Positions 17,496 through 26,126 of a stretch of DNA of 64,000 bases are shown here, piece by piece. This DNA is from an uncultured Sutterella sp. (lineage in GTDB: Bacteria > Pseudomonadota > Gammaproteobacteria > Burkholderiales > Burkholderiaceae_F). Each line of letters begins with the position of its first letter. Position 1 is the stretch's first letter. The position numbers and the translations under genes are program-made. The DNA lies in assembly GCA_905197905.1 (NCBI GenBank), contig CAJKAP010000007.1, positions 1 to 64,000 of the forward strand, in the 5' to 3' direction. The notes under the pieces were generated by a model. The model saw nothing but the letters and a program-made list of their open reading frames with translations, did no database searches and was not told the origin of the DNA.

Positions 17496-17542
17496 ATTCG
17501 CCTCGGTGTCTTTTTTCAAGAAGCGCTGAGGCGAATTTTTTT
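17496..17542 (+). terminator. Terminator after DcuC-like gene
   Basis: Arms attcgcctc (17496-17504) and gaggcgaat (17528-17536) followed by a T-run. It separates the inserted pair from rimM. Confidence 0.88.
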
Positions 17543-17576
17543 GTGCGAAATGAGCCGATGCTAAAGTGCTTTCCGC

Positions 17577-17582
17577 TATAGT
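17577..17582 (+). promoter_or_regulatory. Possible -10 of rimM-trmD-rplS
   Basis: TATAGT 54 nt before the rimM ATG. The -35 is weak. Because a terminator precedes it, the rimM unit needs its own promoter here. Confidence 0.4.
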
Positions 17583-17635
17583 AATCGCACTTGATTAAAT
17601 GGAAGAAAACGTCGTTAATTGAAAAGGATTGATTG

Positions 17636-18151
17636 ATGGACGATTATGTTGAGTTAGGCCGTGCAACGGGCGCTTATGGTTTTCGTGGCTGGGTGCGTGT
17701 GCAACCCTTGGCCTCTGGTGAGGCGCTCCGCAAAGTTAAGCACTGGCGTTTAAAGCCAATGGTCGGCAACCCCATAGACCTCTCCATTGAAGCCGTGCGT
17801 GAACACGGTGGTGGTCTCATTGCCAAGTGGGCAGGGTGCGACAGTAAAGAGTCTGCTGACCAGTTAAAGGGCACGATTTATGTTGCCCGCGCAGAATTCC
17901 CTGAAGCGGCAGAAAACGAAGTGTGGGCTGTCGATTTGATTGGCTGCAAAGTGGTGAATCAGGCGGGCGAAGAGTTAGGCGTAGTTTCACGCATTGGCTC
18001 CAACGGCGCACAGGATTTGCTTGAAGTCGAGTACGACGCCAACGGAAAAACGCAGGCCTTTATGGTCCCTCTGGTGAAAGACGTCTATTTGCTCAAGATC
18101 GATACGGACGCTCGAGAAATCACCGTTGATTGGCAGTTGGACTGGCGATAA
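17636..18151 (+). CDS. rimM: Ribosome maturation factor RimM
   Basis: Assembly factor for the head of the 30S subunit; binds protein S19. 171 residues, usual length. The N-terminal RimM domain begins with ELGRATGAYGFRGWVRV near residues 6-22, and the PRC-barrel starts near 96 (EVWAVDLIGCKVV) and ends with MVPLVKDVYLLKID. I use the ATG at 17636, with AAAAGGA 8 nt upstream, rather than the in-frame TTG just before it. trmD follows after 13 bp. Confidence 0.95.
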   Translation: MDDYVELGRATGAYGFRGWVRVQPLASGEALRKVKHWRLKPMVGNPIDLSIEAVREHGGGLIAKWAGCDSKESADQLKGTIYVARAEFPEAAENEVWAVDLIGCKVVNQAGEELGVVSRIGSNGAQDLLEVEYDANGKTQAFMVPLVKDVYLLKIDTDAREITVDWQLDWR

Positions 18152-18164
18152 GAGGCAAAAGGAC

Positions 18165-18911
18165 ATGCGCTTTGATGTCATTACGCTTTTCCCTGAAATT
18201 CTGAGCTCTGTGACGGAGTGTGGGATTACGTCTCGCGCGATGAAGCGTGGGCTTTGGTCTTGTGAGACGTGGAATCCTCGCACTTTCACCGAAGACCTTC
18301 ACCGCACGGTGGATGATCGCCCCTTTGGTGGTGGCCCTGGCATGGTGATGATGGCAGAGCCCCTTGCCAAGACGGTGGAAGCGATTCGTGCTGCGGGTAA
18401 TCACGGGAAAGTCATTAGCTTTGCCCCGAACGGCAAACGCTTGACGGACGCTCGCGTGCGTGAGTTTGTCGCAAACGAAAAAGAACTCGTTTTGCTTTGC
18501 GGTCGCTACGAAGGGATCGATGAGCGCTTTTTGCGCACTGAGGTTGATGAGGTGATTAGCCTCGGGGACTTTGTGCTCTCAGGGGGCGAACTCCCGGCGT
18601 GCGCTTTGATTGATGCAATTGTGCGTCAGCTCCCTGGCGCCATTAAAGCGATGTCGACCGAGGATGAAAGCTTTGCCACAGGGCTTCTTGATGCACCGCA
18701 CTACACGCGCCCAGAGGTTTGGCGTGGGATGCCAGTGCCAGAAGTCCTTCTCTCTGGACATCACGCCAATATTGCGAAGTGGACGCGCGAGGAAAGTTTG
18801 CGTTTTACCTTGCAACATCGCCCAGATTTGATTAAAATTGCGGATTCTTCTGGTCTACTGACGCCTGCGGATTACCGTTGGTTAGCGGCAGCTGGTTGGA
18901 AGAAGCAATAA
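18165..18911 (+). CDS. trmD: tRNA (guanine37-N1)-methyltransferase TrmD
   Basis: SAM-dependent knot-fold (SPOUT) enzyme that makes m1G37 and prevents frameshifting. 248 residues. [12 protein letters not shown] at the start, [12 protein letters not shown] near 57-68, [12 protein letters not shown] near 111-122, and [14 protein letters not shown] near 132-145 forming the SAM knot. The frame is open 13 codons further upstream, overlapping rimM, but the ATG at 18165 matches the family start. Confidence 0.97.
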   Translation: MRFDVITLFPEILSSVTECGITSRAMKRGLWSCETWNPRTFTEDLHRTVDDRPFGGGPGMVMMAEPLAKTVEAIRAAGNHGKVISFAPNGKRLTDARVREFVANEKELVLLCGRYEGIDERFLRTEVDEVISLGDFVLSGGELPACALIDAIVRQLPGAIKAMSTEDESFATGLLDAPHYTRPEVWRGMPVPEVLLSGHHANIAKWTREESLRFTLQHRPDLIKIADSSGLLTPADYRWLAAAGWKKQ

Positions 18912-18997
18912 TTCTTACAGACATTTCCCATCCTCTCGGTGGCGGGCGCTTTTGCTCTCAAATTTGGCCACATGACGATGGTTCGGAGTATATAAAA

Positions 18998-19366
18998 ATG
19001 GATCTTATCAAGGTTCTTGAACAGGAAGAAATGGCTCGCCTCACCGAAGGCAAGACCATCCCCGATTTCCGTGCTGGTGATACGGTTGTTGTGAACGTCA
19101 ACGTGGTTGAAGGTTCCCGCAAGCGTGCTCAGGCCTACGAAGGTGTGGTTATCGCTCGCCGTAATCGTGGTCTCAACTCCTCGTTCATCGTTCGCAAGAT
19201 TTCTAGCGGCGAAGGCGTGGAACGTACGTTCCAGCTCTATTCCCCGACGATCGCTTCCATCGAAGTGAAGCGTCACGGTGATGTGGCTCGCGCCAAGCTC
19301 TACTACTTGCGTGACCGTTCTGGTAAGGCTGCCCGTATTAAGGAACGCCTCGTTCGCAAGAACTAA
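18998..19366 (+). CDS. rplS: Ribosomal protein bL19
   Basis: Large-subunit protein at the 30S interface, 122 residues. [21 protein letters not shown] near 20-40, [16 protein letters not shown] [17 protein letters not shown] and the [35 protein letters not shown] end are diagnostic in sequence order. The ATG at 18998 gives the normal N-terminus; a longer open frame reaches back into trmD but is not family-like. CGGAG precedes it. It is the last gene of rimM-trmD-rplS. Confidence 0.97.
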   Translation: MDLIKVLEQEEMARLTEGKTIPDFRAGDTVVVNVNVVEGSRKRAQAYEGVVIARRNRGLNSSFIVRKISSGEGVERTFQLYSPTIASIEVKRHGDVARAKLYYLRDRSGKAARIKERLVRKN

Positions 19367-19395
19367 TATCCAGACCGTTAGGACTCGGATTATTG

Positions 19396-19432
19396 AAGCC
19401 GTTGCTCTTACTAAAAGAGGAACGGCTTTTTC
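19396..19432. terminator. rplS terminator
   Basis: Stem aagccgtt / aacggctt with an inner gctctt / aagag stem, followed by TTTTTC. It may also serve the convergent gntR gene. Confidence 0.88.
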
Positions 19433-19450
19433 GTATCTAGCGCCCGCATT

Positions 19451-20200
19451 TTACTCGGCAAAGACGATTCTTACGTCGCCTGCCTGTACATACTCACGAC
19501 GATATTCCACGGTCTTATTTCCAAAAGTGCTCGCTTTTCGCACAATCGTAACCATGGGAGAGCCCGCCTTGATGCCCCAGTGCTTTTCATCGTCTTTTGT
19601 GGAAACACTTGCCAAGAGATAGTCTCTAGCACTCAAAATAATCGTGCCTGTAGCTTTTTCGTAGACTTCGTAGAGACTCACGTTAGAGAACGTTTTGTAG
19701 CTCTCTGGCGTCAATTTTTGGAAGTACTCGGGGTGCAGAAATGACTCATCAATCCCCGTGCAGGTGACGTTAGGATTGTGCTTAGGATTCGCGGTCATTT
19801 TGCGTTGCACATGAATGACTTCAGCGCCTTCGCTGAGTCCTAGCGCATCAGCGACTTCCTTGGTGGCAGGAATGCGCTCAAAGCGAAGCAGTTCACTATC
19901 CCATTGAATTAGTCGTCCGTCTCGCGTCATAAAGCGCTGATAGCGATTCCAATAGGTGCCATCGCTGTAGCGCTTTACATAGGTGCCGCTTCCTTGGTGC
20001 GCGACGAGAAGCCCTTGATCGGTGAGCTCGGTAATTGCACGGCGCACCGTGCCCACACTCACGCCAAACTCTTTCGCTAGCTCAATTTCACTAGGAATGG
20101 CTTCGTCAAGTTTCCAGTCGCCCGCGGCAATCGTGCTTTCAATCGCGCGAGCGACTTGCTGGTAGAGAGGTTGACGAACGATGGGAGTGGCTTTTTTCAT
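19451..20200 (-). CDS. GntR/HutC family transcriptional regulator
   Basis: Dimeric DNA-binding regulator of 249 residues. The winged helix-turn-helix covers residues 8-75 (IPSEIELAKEFGVSVGTVRRAITELTDQGLLVAHQGSGTYV in sequence order) and a UTRA ligand-binding domain follows from about 90 to the end, ending EYRREYVQAGDVRIVF. The effector is unknown. It lies 36 bp after the MFS gene on the same strand, so it probably controls that transporter. No clear ribosome binding site is seen before the ATG. Confidence 0.88.
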   Translation of the reverse strand: MKKATPIVRQPLYQQVARAIESTIAAGDWKLDEAIPSEIELAKEFGVSVGTVRRAITELTDQGLLVAHQGSGTYVKRYSDGTYWNRYQRFMTRDGRLIQWDSELLRFERIPATKEVADALGLSEGAEVIHVQRKMTANPKHNPNVTCTGIDESFLHPEYFQKLTPESYKTFSNVSLYEVYEKATGTIILSARDYLLASVSTKDDEKHWGIKAGSPMVTIVRKASTFGNKTVEYRREYVQAGDVRIVFAE

Positions 20201-20236
20201 GATGTGAAGTCTTTTGAGAAAGAGATAACTTCTATC

Positions 20237-21424
20237 TTATCGGATTTGGTGCTGCGATTTACCATCGATAAACCACACGACAATCGTCAACGTGAGAAGG
20301 ATAACGCCAATAATCGCTAAACCACTCCAGCCTCGCCATCCCCAGAAAAGCCCTGCCGCGCCAGAGCCCATTGCCCCCACAATAAAGTTACTCACACCAA
20401 AAAGCGTATTGAGTCGACTTCTTGCAACAGGATTAATCGAGAGCATGCAGGTTTGCACGAGCACGAGTGTGACTTGCATCCCGATCGAGAAGACGACAAT
20501 CACAAGCCCAATTACCCAGATCGAGGAGTACCAGATACCTGAAGCCCCCATCGAGAGCAACGTTAAGAGGATGCCGACCAAAATCGTCGGGCGTGCGAGC
20601 CCTTTGTCGTAGAGAATTCCAATACCAAGCGAAACTAAAACACCTGACACCGAGAGGAGACCAATGAGTCCAATCTGCCCAGCACTATAGGAGTAGGGCG
20701 CTTCAGAGAGCAAAAACGTGAGTCCCGTCCAAAAGAGCATAAAGGTGCCCATGGGTAACGCCCCCAGAAACATACAGCGAGGAATCCGCGCATCGCTCAT
20801 CGGGAGTTCAATCACCGAGCGCAGTAGTGCTCCATAGCTCAGTGTTTCCTTGGGTGGCAGTGGAGGGAGCGCTCTTGAGAGTAAGAACGCCAGAATCACC
20901 ATGAGGAGAGCGGCGATAAAAAAGACTGAATGCCAACCGAGGAAGTCTGCAATGATGCCGCTTAGTGCTCTGGCAATCAGAATGCCGAGAACGAGCCCAG
21001 AGACCACGAGTCCCAAGACTTTGCCTCGTTGATGATCTGCAGCGAGATCTCCTGCGAGTGGTGTGATGATTTGTCCGCCCACCGTGCAAATCCCTAAAAG
21101 GAGACTCACGACAAGCAGACTCCAGAAGTTAGGTGCGAGCCCAGAGGCAACAAGCATCACGGCGGTGAGAAGGAGTACGGAGGGCATGAGGCGCTGGCGG
21201 TTTAAGACGTCGCCCAAAGGCACAATTAAAAAGACACCTAGAGCATAGCCCACTTGTGTAAAGGTCACGACAAGTCCCGTTTCGTGCGTTGGCATCCCAA
21301 AGCTTTGTGCAATGAGTGCAAGAAGCGGTTGAGACCAGTACAAATTTCCTACCGAGGCGCCTGCGGTAATAGCAAAAAGAAGAATCAGTCGGCCACTAAG
21401 ACCCGTTGTTGTCGAAGAGGACAT
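20237..21424 (-). CDS. MFS transporter
   Basis: Major facilitator of 395 residues with 12 predicted helices. The A-motif region near 65-78 (GDVLNRQRLMPSV) and the start GASVGNLYWSQPLLALIAQSFG near 18-39 recall drug or metabolite exporters of the YnfM/YgaY-like group. It is followed by a GntR regulator gene, probably in one transcript. AGGTG before the ATG is a usable Shine-Dalgarno. Substrate unknown. Confidence 0.85.
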   Translation of the reverse strand: MSSSTTTGLSGRLILLFAITAGASVGNLYWSQPLLALIAQSFGMPTHETGLVVTFTQVGYALGVFLIVPLGDVLNRQRLMPSVLLLTAVMLVASGLAPNFWSLLVVSLLLGICTVGGQIITPLAGDLAADHQRGKVLGLVVSGLVLGILIARALSGIIADFLGWHSVFFIAALLMVILAFLLSRALPPLPPKETLSYGALLRSVIELPMSDARIPRCMFLGALPMGTFMLFWTGLTFLLSEAPYSYSAGQIGLIGLLSVSGVLVSLGIGILYDKGLARPTILVGILLTLLSMGASGIWYSSIWVIGLVIVVFSIGMQVTLVLVQTCMLSINPVARSRLNTLFGVSNFIVGAMGSGAAGLFWGWRGWSGLAIIGVILLTLTIVVWFIDGKSQHQIR

Positions 21425-21540
21425 GAAGCACCTCAGAGGAAGAAAACAATCTGTTCTTTCCTATGGTACAACTATTCCACTTTTTTCTCATATGATTTTT
21501 TTTGAGCGCGCTCTAAAGACTTCTCGGAGAAGATAAAAGA

Positions 21541-21570
21541 AGAGCCTGAAGGTAAAAAACCTCAGGCTCT
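21541..21570 (-). terminator. Terminator after RNA methyltransferase
   Basis: Arms agagcctga-aggt and acc-tcaggctct (one bulge) around an A-rich loop, followed on the minus strand by TCTTTTATC. Confidence 0.8.
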
Positions 21571-21592
21571 GTCTTCATTTGAAGAGGATGAA

Positions 21593-22789
21593 TTATTCTT
21601 CGGTAGCTTCCGTCTTTGCGTGACGACGGTTGCTGCCCGCCACCATATCAAAGCGGAAGAAGCGGCATTCGAGCGCCCCGTTAAAGAGCACCGTCTTGCG
21701 CGACTCTTTAAGGCGCATCTGCTGCGGGAGCTGACGGTCAGAAGTGAGCATCCAAGCGGTCCACCCAGCAAAGTGGGCTTTGAGATTGTCAGCCACATCC
21801 TTCATCATGGATCGAATCGAGGCGCTCTTGGGGTTTGATTGTTCGCCGTATGGGGGATTGGCAATCAAAATCCCGCCATTGGTCCCTTCTGGTGGCAAGA
21901 CTTCACGCGCATCGTGCTGTGTGAAGCGTAAGCGCCCATCAGAGAGCAGTGCCTTGAGCCCAGCGCGTTCTGCGTTTTCCATGGCCTTCTCAACCACGAG
22001 GGAGGAAATATCGCTCGCCTGAATCAAGACGGGTGCATGCACGTTGACAGCGGTACGAGCGTCTTCAATCATTTCTGCGAACGCATCCATATCAAAGCCC
22101 TTTAAGGACTCAAAGGCAAAGTGACGTTCAAGCCCTGGTGCCAAATTAATCGCCTTCTGAGCAGCTTCAATTGCAATCGTGCCAGACCCACAGAAGGGAT
22201 CAACGAGCGGCGTTTTGGCATCCCACTGCGAAAGCACTAAGAGCCCCGCGGCCAAGTTTTCTTTGAGTGGCGCTTCCCCATGCGTTAAACGCCAACCGCG
22301 CTTAAAAAGCGATTCGCCAGCGAGGTCCAAGTAGAGCGTGCACATGTCGTAAGTAAGAAAGGCGGCAATGCGCACATCGGGGTGATAGCGATCCACATCA
22401 GGACGACGACCAGCTAACTCACGGAAGCGGTCACAAATGGCGTCCTTAATGCGAAGCACCGCGAAGTCAATTGACTCCAAGGGACAACGCTGACCCGTAG
22501 CAGAAACTTTGATCGACTGGTCTGATTCAAACCACTTTTCCCAAGGGGTATTGGTGGCGATTTCGTAGATATCGCGCGTATCCCAGTACTTGGCTTCAGC
22601 GACCTTCATGAGCACACGGCTTGCTAAGCGAGAGTGCAGGCAAAGCGCCATGGCAACTTCTGTGCTACCACGGAATGCGACACCGCCACGCTGAGGGCGA
22701 GGGGACTCACCCCCGACAGCGCGAATTTCATCACTAAGCGATTCTTCGAGCCCAAAGGGGCACAAAGCATAAAAAGAAAGCGAAGCCAT
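21593..22789 (-). CDS. THUMP-domain class I RNA methyltransferase (RlmL N-half type)
   Basis: SAM-dependent enzyme that probably makes m2G in 23S rRNA. A ferredoxin-like/THUMP part spans residues 1-160, followed by the Rossmann methyltransferase domain with DPFCGSGTIAIEAA near 198-211 and the catalytic NPPYGEQ near 311-317. At 398 residues it matches the stand-alone RlmL-like proteins, not the fused RlmKL. I start at the ATG at 22789, two codons inside an upstream TTG, because MASLSFYALCPFGLEE is the family start. Nothing nearby suggests a special role. Confidence 0.88.
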   Translation of the reverse strand: MASLSFYALCPFGLEESLSDEIRAVGGESPRPQRGGVAFRGSTEVAMALCLHSRLASRVLMKVAEAKYWDTRDIYEIATNTPWEKWFESDQSIKVSATGQRCPLESIDFAVLRIKDAICDRFRELAGRRPDVDRYHPDVRIAAFLTYDMCTLYLDLAGESLFKRGWRLTHGEAPLKENLAAGLLVLSQWDAKTPLVDPFCGSGTIAIEAAQKAINLAPGLERHFAFESLKGFDMDAFAEMIEDARTAVNVHAPVLIQASDISSLVVEKAMENAERAGLKALLSDGRLRFTQHDAREVLPPEGTNGGILIANPPYGEQSNPKSASIRSMMKDVADNLKAHFAGWTAWMLTSDRQLPQQMRLKESRKTVLFNGALECRFFRFDMVAGSNRRHAKTEATEE

Positions 22790-22834
22790 AACCAAAGTTT
22801 CTCTAAAGAATTTTCAAGGAAAACCGACAGGATA

Positions 22835-24118
22835 TCACTGACGGAGTTCTCCGTGTCCTAAAACGATGTATTTGAGACTGGTGAGCCCTTCTAAACCGAC
22901 TGGACCACGAGCGTGGAGTTTGTCAGTGGAAATTCCAATTTCTGCGCCCAAACCATATTCGAACCCGTCCGCAAAGCGCGTCGAGGTGTTCACCATCACC
23001 GAGGCGGAATCGACTTCACGCAAGAAGCGCTGAGCATGCGTCCACTTTTCTGTGATGATGGCATCGGTGTGGTGCGAAGAGTGCGTATTGATAAAGGCCA
23101 CCGCTTCATCAAAGGAGCCCACGACCTTAATGGCAATAATCGGGGCGTTGTATTCCGTGTCCCAATCTTCAGGCGTGGCGTCAATCGCGCTATAGCCCGC
23201 TTGCTCAACAATACGGCGAGAGACTTCGTCGCAACGCATTTCCACATCCTTGTCGTGGAAGATGCGAGCAATATCTGGTAAGAAGTCAAAAGCCACTGCC
23301 TTGTGCACGAGGAGCGTTTCCGTGGCGTTGCAAGGCGCAAAGCGCTGAGTTTTCGCGTTATCTGTCACCGAAAGAGCGAGCTCTAAATTCGCGAACTGGT
23401 CCACATAGGTGTGGCAAATCCCGTCCAAGTGCTTAATCATCGGGACAGTAGCTTCCGCCATCAAGCGCGCAATCAAACTCTTGCCGCCACGCGGAATCAA
23501 CACATCGACCCAGTCCTTGGCTTGAATCAGGGCACCCACCATGGCGCGATCAGCAGTGGTGATCAACTGCACGGCTTTCGTGGGCAGCTTCACTTCTTCG
23601 AGCGCCTTTTGCACCAATTCCCAAAGAACGATATTGGTTTGAAGCGATTCTGAACCACCGCGCAAAATTACGGCGTTCCCAGACTTCACAGCAAGGGCAG
23701 CCGCATCAATCGTCACATTGGGGCGAGCTTCGTAAATCATGGCAATGACACCAAGTGGCACGCGCATGCGACCCACTTGAATGCCAGAAGGTTGTGGGCG
23801 CACATCCGAAATTTCGCCAATCGGATCGGGGAGCATGGCAATATCGCGGCAACCCGCAATCATCGCATCAATACGCTTTTCGTTTAGTGCCAAGCGATCA
23901 AGAAACGCCTCATCGCGCCCCGCTTTGCGAGCTTCTTCCATATCGCGAGCATTGGCTTCCATGATGGCTGGGCGCTCTGCGTCGATCAAAGCCGCGAGCT
24001 TAGCCAAGAAAGTATTCTTGGTACCCGAGACGGCACGCGCCATCTCACGAGAAGCCTGACGTGCAGCACGACCAATGTGCTCAATTTCGTCTTGAGGATT
24101 GATGGAAATTTCGGCCAT
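22835..24118 (-). CDS. proA: Gamma-glutamyl phosphate reductase
   Basis: Second step of proline synthesis: reduces gamma-glutamyl phosphate to glutamate semialdehyde with NADPH. It has 427 residues. The aldehyde-dehydrogenase fold shows [24 protein letters not shown] near 117-140, [26 protein letters not shown] and the catalytic cysteine in [14 protein letters not shown] near 265-278. It ends [17 protein letters not shown]. The usual partner proB is not next to it. It has its own promoter, because a terminator follows holA. Confidence 0.96.
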   Translation of the reverse strand: MAEISINPQDEIEHIGRAARQASREMARAVSGTKNTFLAKLAALIDAERPAIMEANARDMEEARKAGRDEAFLDRLALNEKRIDAMIAGCRDIAMLPDPIGEISDVRPQPSGIQVGRMRVPLGVIAMIYEARPNVTIDAAALAVKSGNAVILRGGSESLQTNIVLWELVQKALEEVKLPTKAVQLITTADRAMVGALIQAKDWVDVLIPRGGKSLIARLMAEATVPMIKHLDGICHTYVDQFANLELALSVTDNAKTQRFAPCNATETLLVHKAVAFDFLPDIARIFHDKDVEMRCDEVSRRIVEQAGYSAIDATPEDWDTEYNAPIIAIKVVGSFDEAVAFINTHSSHHTDAIITEKWTHAQRFLREVDSASVMVNTSTRFADGFEYGLGAEIGISTDKLHARGPVGLEGLTSLKYIVLGHGELRQ

Positions 24119-24291
24119 GGAAAACTCTCCCTAAAAGTCGTTTGGCAGGCAAAAAAGAGTGCGCCAACGACACGCCTTCATTAAAAGGCAAGATATCTTT
24201 TCATTCTAGCAAAAAGCGCTTTTCTCTCTATCGCGGAAAGGCCGTTTTTGCGTGCCTAAATGCAATCAGTTTTAGTGGAATAGACAAAGAA

Positions 24292-24320
24292 AAAAGTTGC
24301 CCAAGGTTTGGACAACTTTT
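24292..24320 (-). terminator. holA terminator
   Basis: Stem aaaagttg / caactttt with inner tcc / gga pairs; on the minus strand it is followed by TTTTTTCTTT. It ends the leuS-lptE-holA set. Confidence 0.8.
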
Positions 24321-24338
24321 CATTTTTGAAGAATTGGA

Positions 24339-25343
24339 TTAGCGCGCTAAAAAGAGCGCAATACTCTTTAATTCCATCCACGGATCGTCATCACGATCGG
24401 AAACGGGAAGACCTTTCACTTGTTTATCAAGGTCTGCGCAAACTAGAAGCGCATTCTTGAGTTTGGTGGCCGACAAGCGGCGTGCGGCTTGGCGCTTCCC
24501 TGGCGTCGCAAAAACGCCCTTCACAAAGGATTGCCCTTTGGCGGAAGCGGACTGCAACTTGATGAGGTCACGAATTTCACGCGTTAAAAGAGAGAGCAAA
24601 AGCACGAGGGGCGCTTCTTGCGCTTCGAGCCCTTCAATGATTTTGAGGACTCGCTCTGGCTGCGCTTGTTCAATCCCTTCAATCAAGGCATCAATTTCGT
24701 AGTGAGAGCTGTCTGTCACCGTCTTGGCGATTTCTTCGAGCGTCACTTCGCGCGGCTCAAAAAGGAGCGCTAACTTTTGAATTTCTTGGTTGGCGGCAAA
24801 GAGGTTGCCTTCGACTTGGTCAGCTAAGTAGTCAAGCGCCTCGGGGCTTGCACTTTGCCCTTGGCGCTGCAAGCGTTCTGCGAGCCAACGACCCAAGGCT
24901 TGGCGAGGTGGCGTGTTGCAAGTGACCACCTGAGTGCTTTTCTGGAGGTTTTGCCACCAAGCGGCTTTTGCCGTTGCCCGATCGGGAGTAGGCACCGTAA
25001 AGAGTATGCAAACGCCCTCGTAAGGCTGAGAGAGGAGCTTTTGAAGACCATCAGGTCCCTTACGGCCAACCTTCCCACCGGGGATGCGCACGTCAACGAC
25101 TTTCTGATCGGCAAACATCCCGACGTCTGCGGCAGACATCGTCACTTGAGACCAGTCGGAATTCCCATTCATCTCAAAGACTTCGCGATCGAGGTAGCCC
25201 AAATCACGCGCACATTGACGGATTTCGTCAGCGGCTTCAATCATCAAGAAGTCGTCATTACCCGTCACCAACACAAAAGCGGGCAAGCTACCAGACTTTT
25301 TGCATTGTTCGCAAAAGCGACGTGGATCGGTGTTGGCAGCCAT
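24339..25343 (-). CDS. holA: DNA polymerase III delta subunit
   Basis: Clamp-loader wrench subunit that opens the beta clamp; 334 residues, the usual length. The N-terminal part has FVLVTGNDDFLMIEAADEIRQ near 21-41; the middle block LADQVEGNLFAANQEIQKLALL near 173-194 and SSHYEIDALIEGIEQ near 212-226 follow as in HolA. It follows lptE by 61 bp with a hairpin between them, the standard betaproteobacterial order leuS-lptE-holA-proA. Confidence 0.93.
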   Translation of the reverse strand: MAANTDPRRFCEQCKKSGSLPAFVLVTGNDDFLMIEAADEIRQCARDLGYLDREVFEMNGNSDWSQVTMSAADVGMFADQKVVDVRIPGGKVGRKGPDGLQKLLSQPYEGVCILFTVPTPDRATAKAAWWQNLQKSTQVVTCNTPPRQALGRWLAERLQRQGQSASPEALDYLADQVEGNLFAANQEIQKLALLFEPREVTLEEIAKTVTDSSHYEIDALIEGIEQAQPERVLKIIEGLEAQEAPLVLLLSLLTREIRDLIKLQSASAKGQSFVKGVFATPGKRQAARRLSATKLKNALLVCADLDKQVKGLPVSDRDDDPWMELKSIALFLAR

Positions 25344-25374
25344 AAGCTCTCCTTGAGTGGATGGGAAGTAAAGA

Positions 25375-25395
25375 AAGCCCGAGAGGCTCGGGCTT
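25375..25395 (-). terminator. Hairpin between lptE and holA
   Basis: Perfect 9-bp stem aagcccgag / ctcgggctt with loop agg, followed on the minus strand by TCTTTACTTCCC. It is probably a leaky terminator within the operon. Confidence 0.6.
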
Positions 25396-25404
25396 AAAGA
25401 AGAA

Positions 25405-25935
25405 TTATTTGTTTTCGTCAGCCGTCGGTGCAGCAGGGCGTGGCTTCACGGTTTCAAGCACACGGATCAACTGATTGCAGAGGTCCGTTTGCATGTCGCG
25501 GTAAAGCATATTGGCTTCATCGCTAAAGGACAAGAACTGCGAGTCCGTATAGGCCAAACTGCGGTTTTCCGAGAAGTACGTGGGCTTCATGTAGGTGTAG
25601 CCGTCAGGCGCCACCATACGGAAACCAACGGTACGCGTGAGCGTATATTCACGAACCTGACCGCGGTCATTCAACGCCAAGATGTCTTGGTTACGCGTAT
25701 CGCTTAAGAGTTCCAAAATGGCATCCGCTTCACTCGGGTTTTGCACGATGGTGAGGTTGGACCCAGCTTCGAGCATGTGGCGCAAACGCACGATCAGCGG
25801 ATTATTGAATCCCCCCTGAATGTAGAGTTTTTCAAACGGTGCGGTAAAGGCGCCACGCAAGTGGAAGCCACAACCAGTCAAAAGGAGTGAACCTAAGAGA
25901 GCACTAGCACCGAGTAACTGTCGACGAGTGAGCAC
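25405..25935 (-). CDS. lptE: LPS assembly lipoprotein LptE
   Basis: Outer-membrane lipoprotein that plugs the LptD barrel in lipopolysaccharide export. It has 176 residues. MLTRRQLLGASALLGSLLLTGCGFHLRG carries in order an N-terminal RR pair, a hydrophobic core and a lipobox LLTGC with the acylated Cys near 22, followed by the family motif GFHLRG. The C-terminal tail is acidic/polar. It lies between leuS and holA as in other Burkholderiales. The RR pair could allow Tat export, but Sec is the norm for LptE. Confidence 0.92.
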   Translation of the reverse strand: MLTRRQLLGASALLGSLLLTGCGFHLRGAFTAPFEKLYIQGGFNNPLIVRLRHMLEAGSNLTIVQNPSEADAILELLSDTRNQDILALNDRGQVREYTLTRTVGFRMVAPDGYTYMKPTYFSENRSLAYTDSQFLSFSDEANMLYRDMQTDLCNQLIRVLETVKPRPAAPTADENK

Positions 25936-26070
25936 AGCTGAAAATCCTAAAGAAAAGATGATTGTCAGAGGAGAGTCTCTTCACAAAGGAAGAGAACCAT
26001 AATTTTAGAATTATAGAGGAGTGCGCCTCTTTGTGAGTGAGTTTTCACCAATGAGAAGGCAAAAAAGAGA

Positions 26071-26105
26071 AAAGGTCTCAAAGAGAAATTCCCCTTGAGA
26101 CCTTT
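26071..26105 (-). terminator. leuS terminator
   Basis: Arms aaaggtctcaa and ttgagaccttt (11 bp, perfect), followed on the minus strand by a TCTTTTTTGCC stretch. Confidence 0.85.
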
Positions 26106-26126
26106 ATCTTCAGAAGCTAAACGCGA

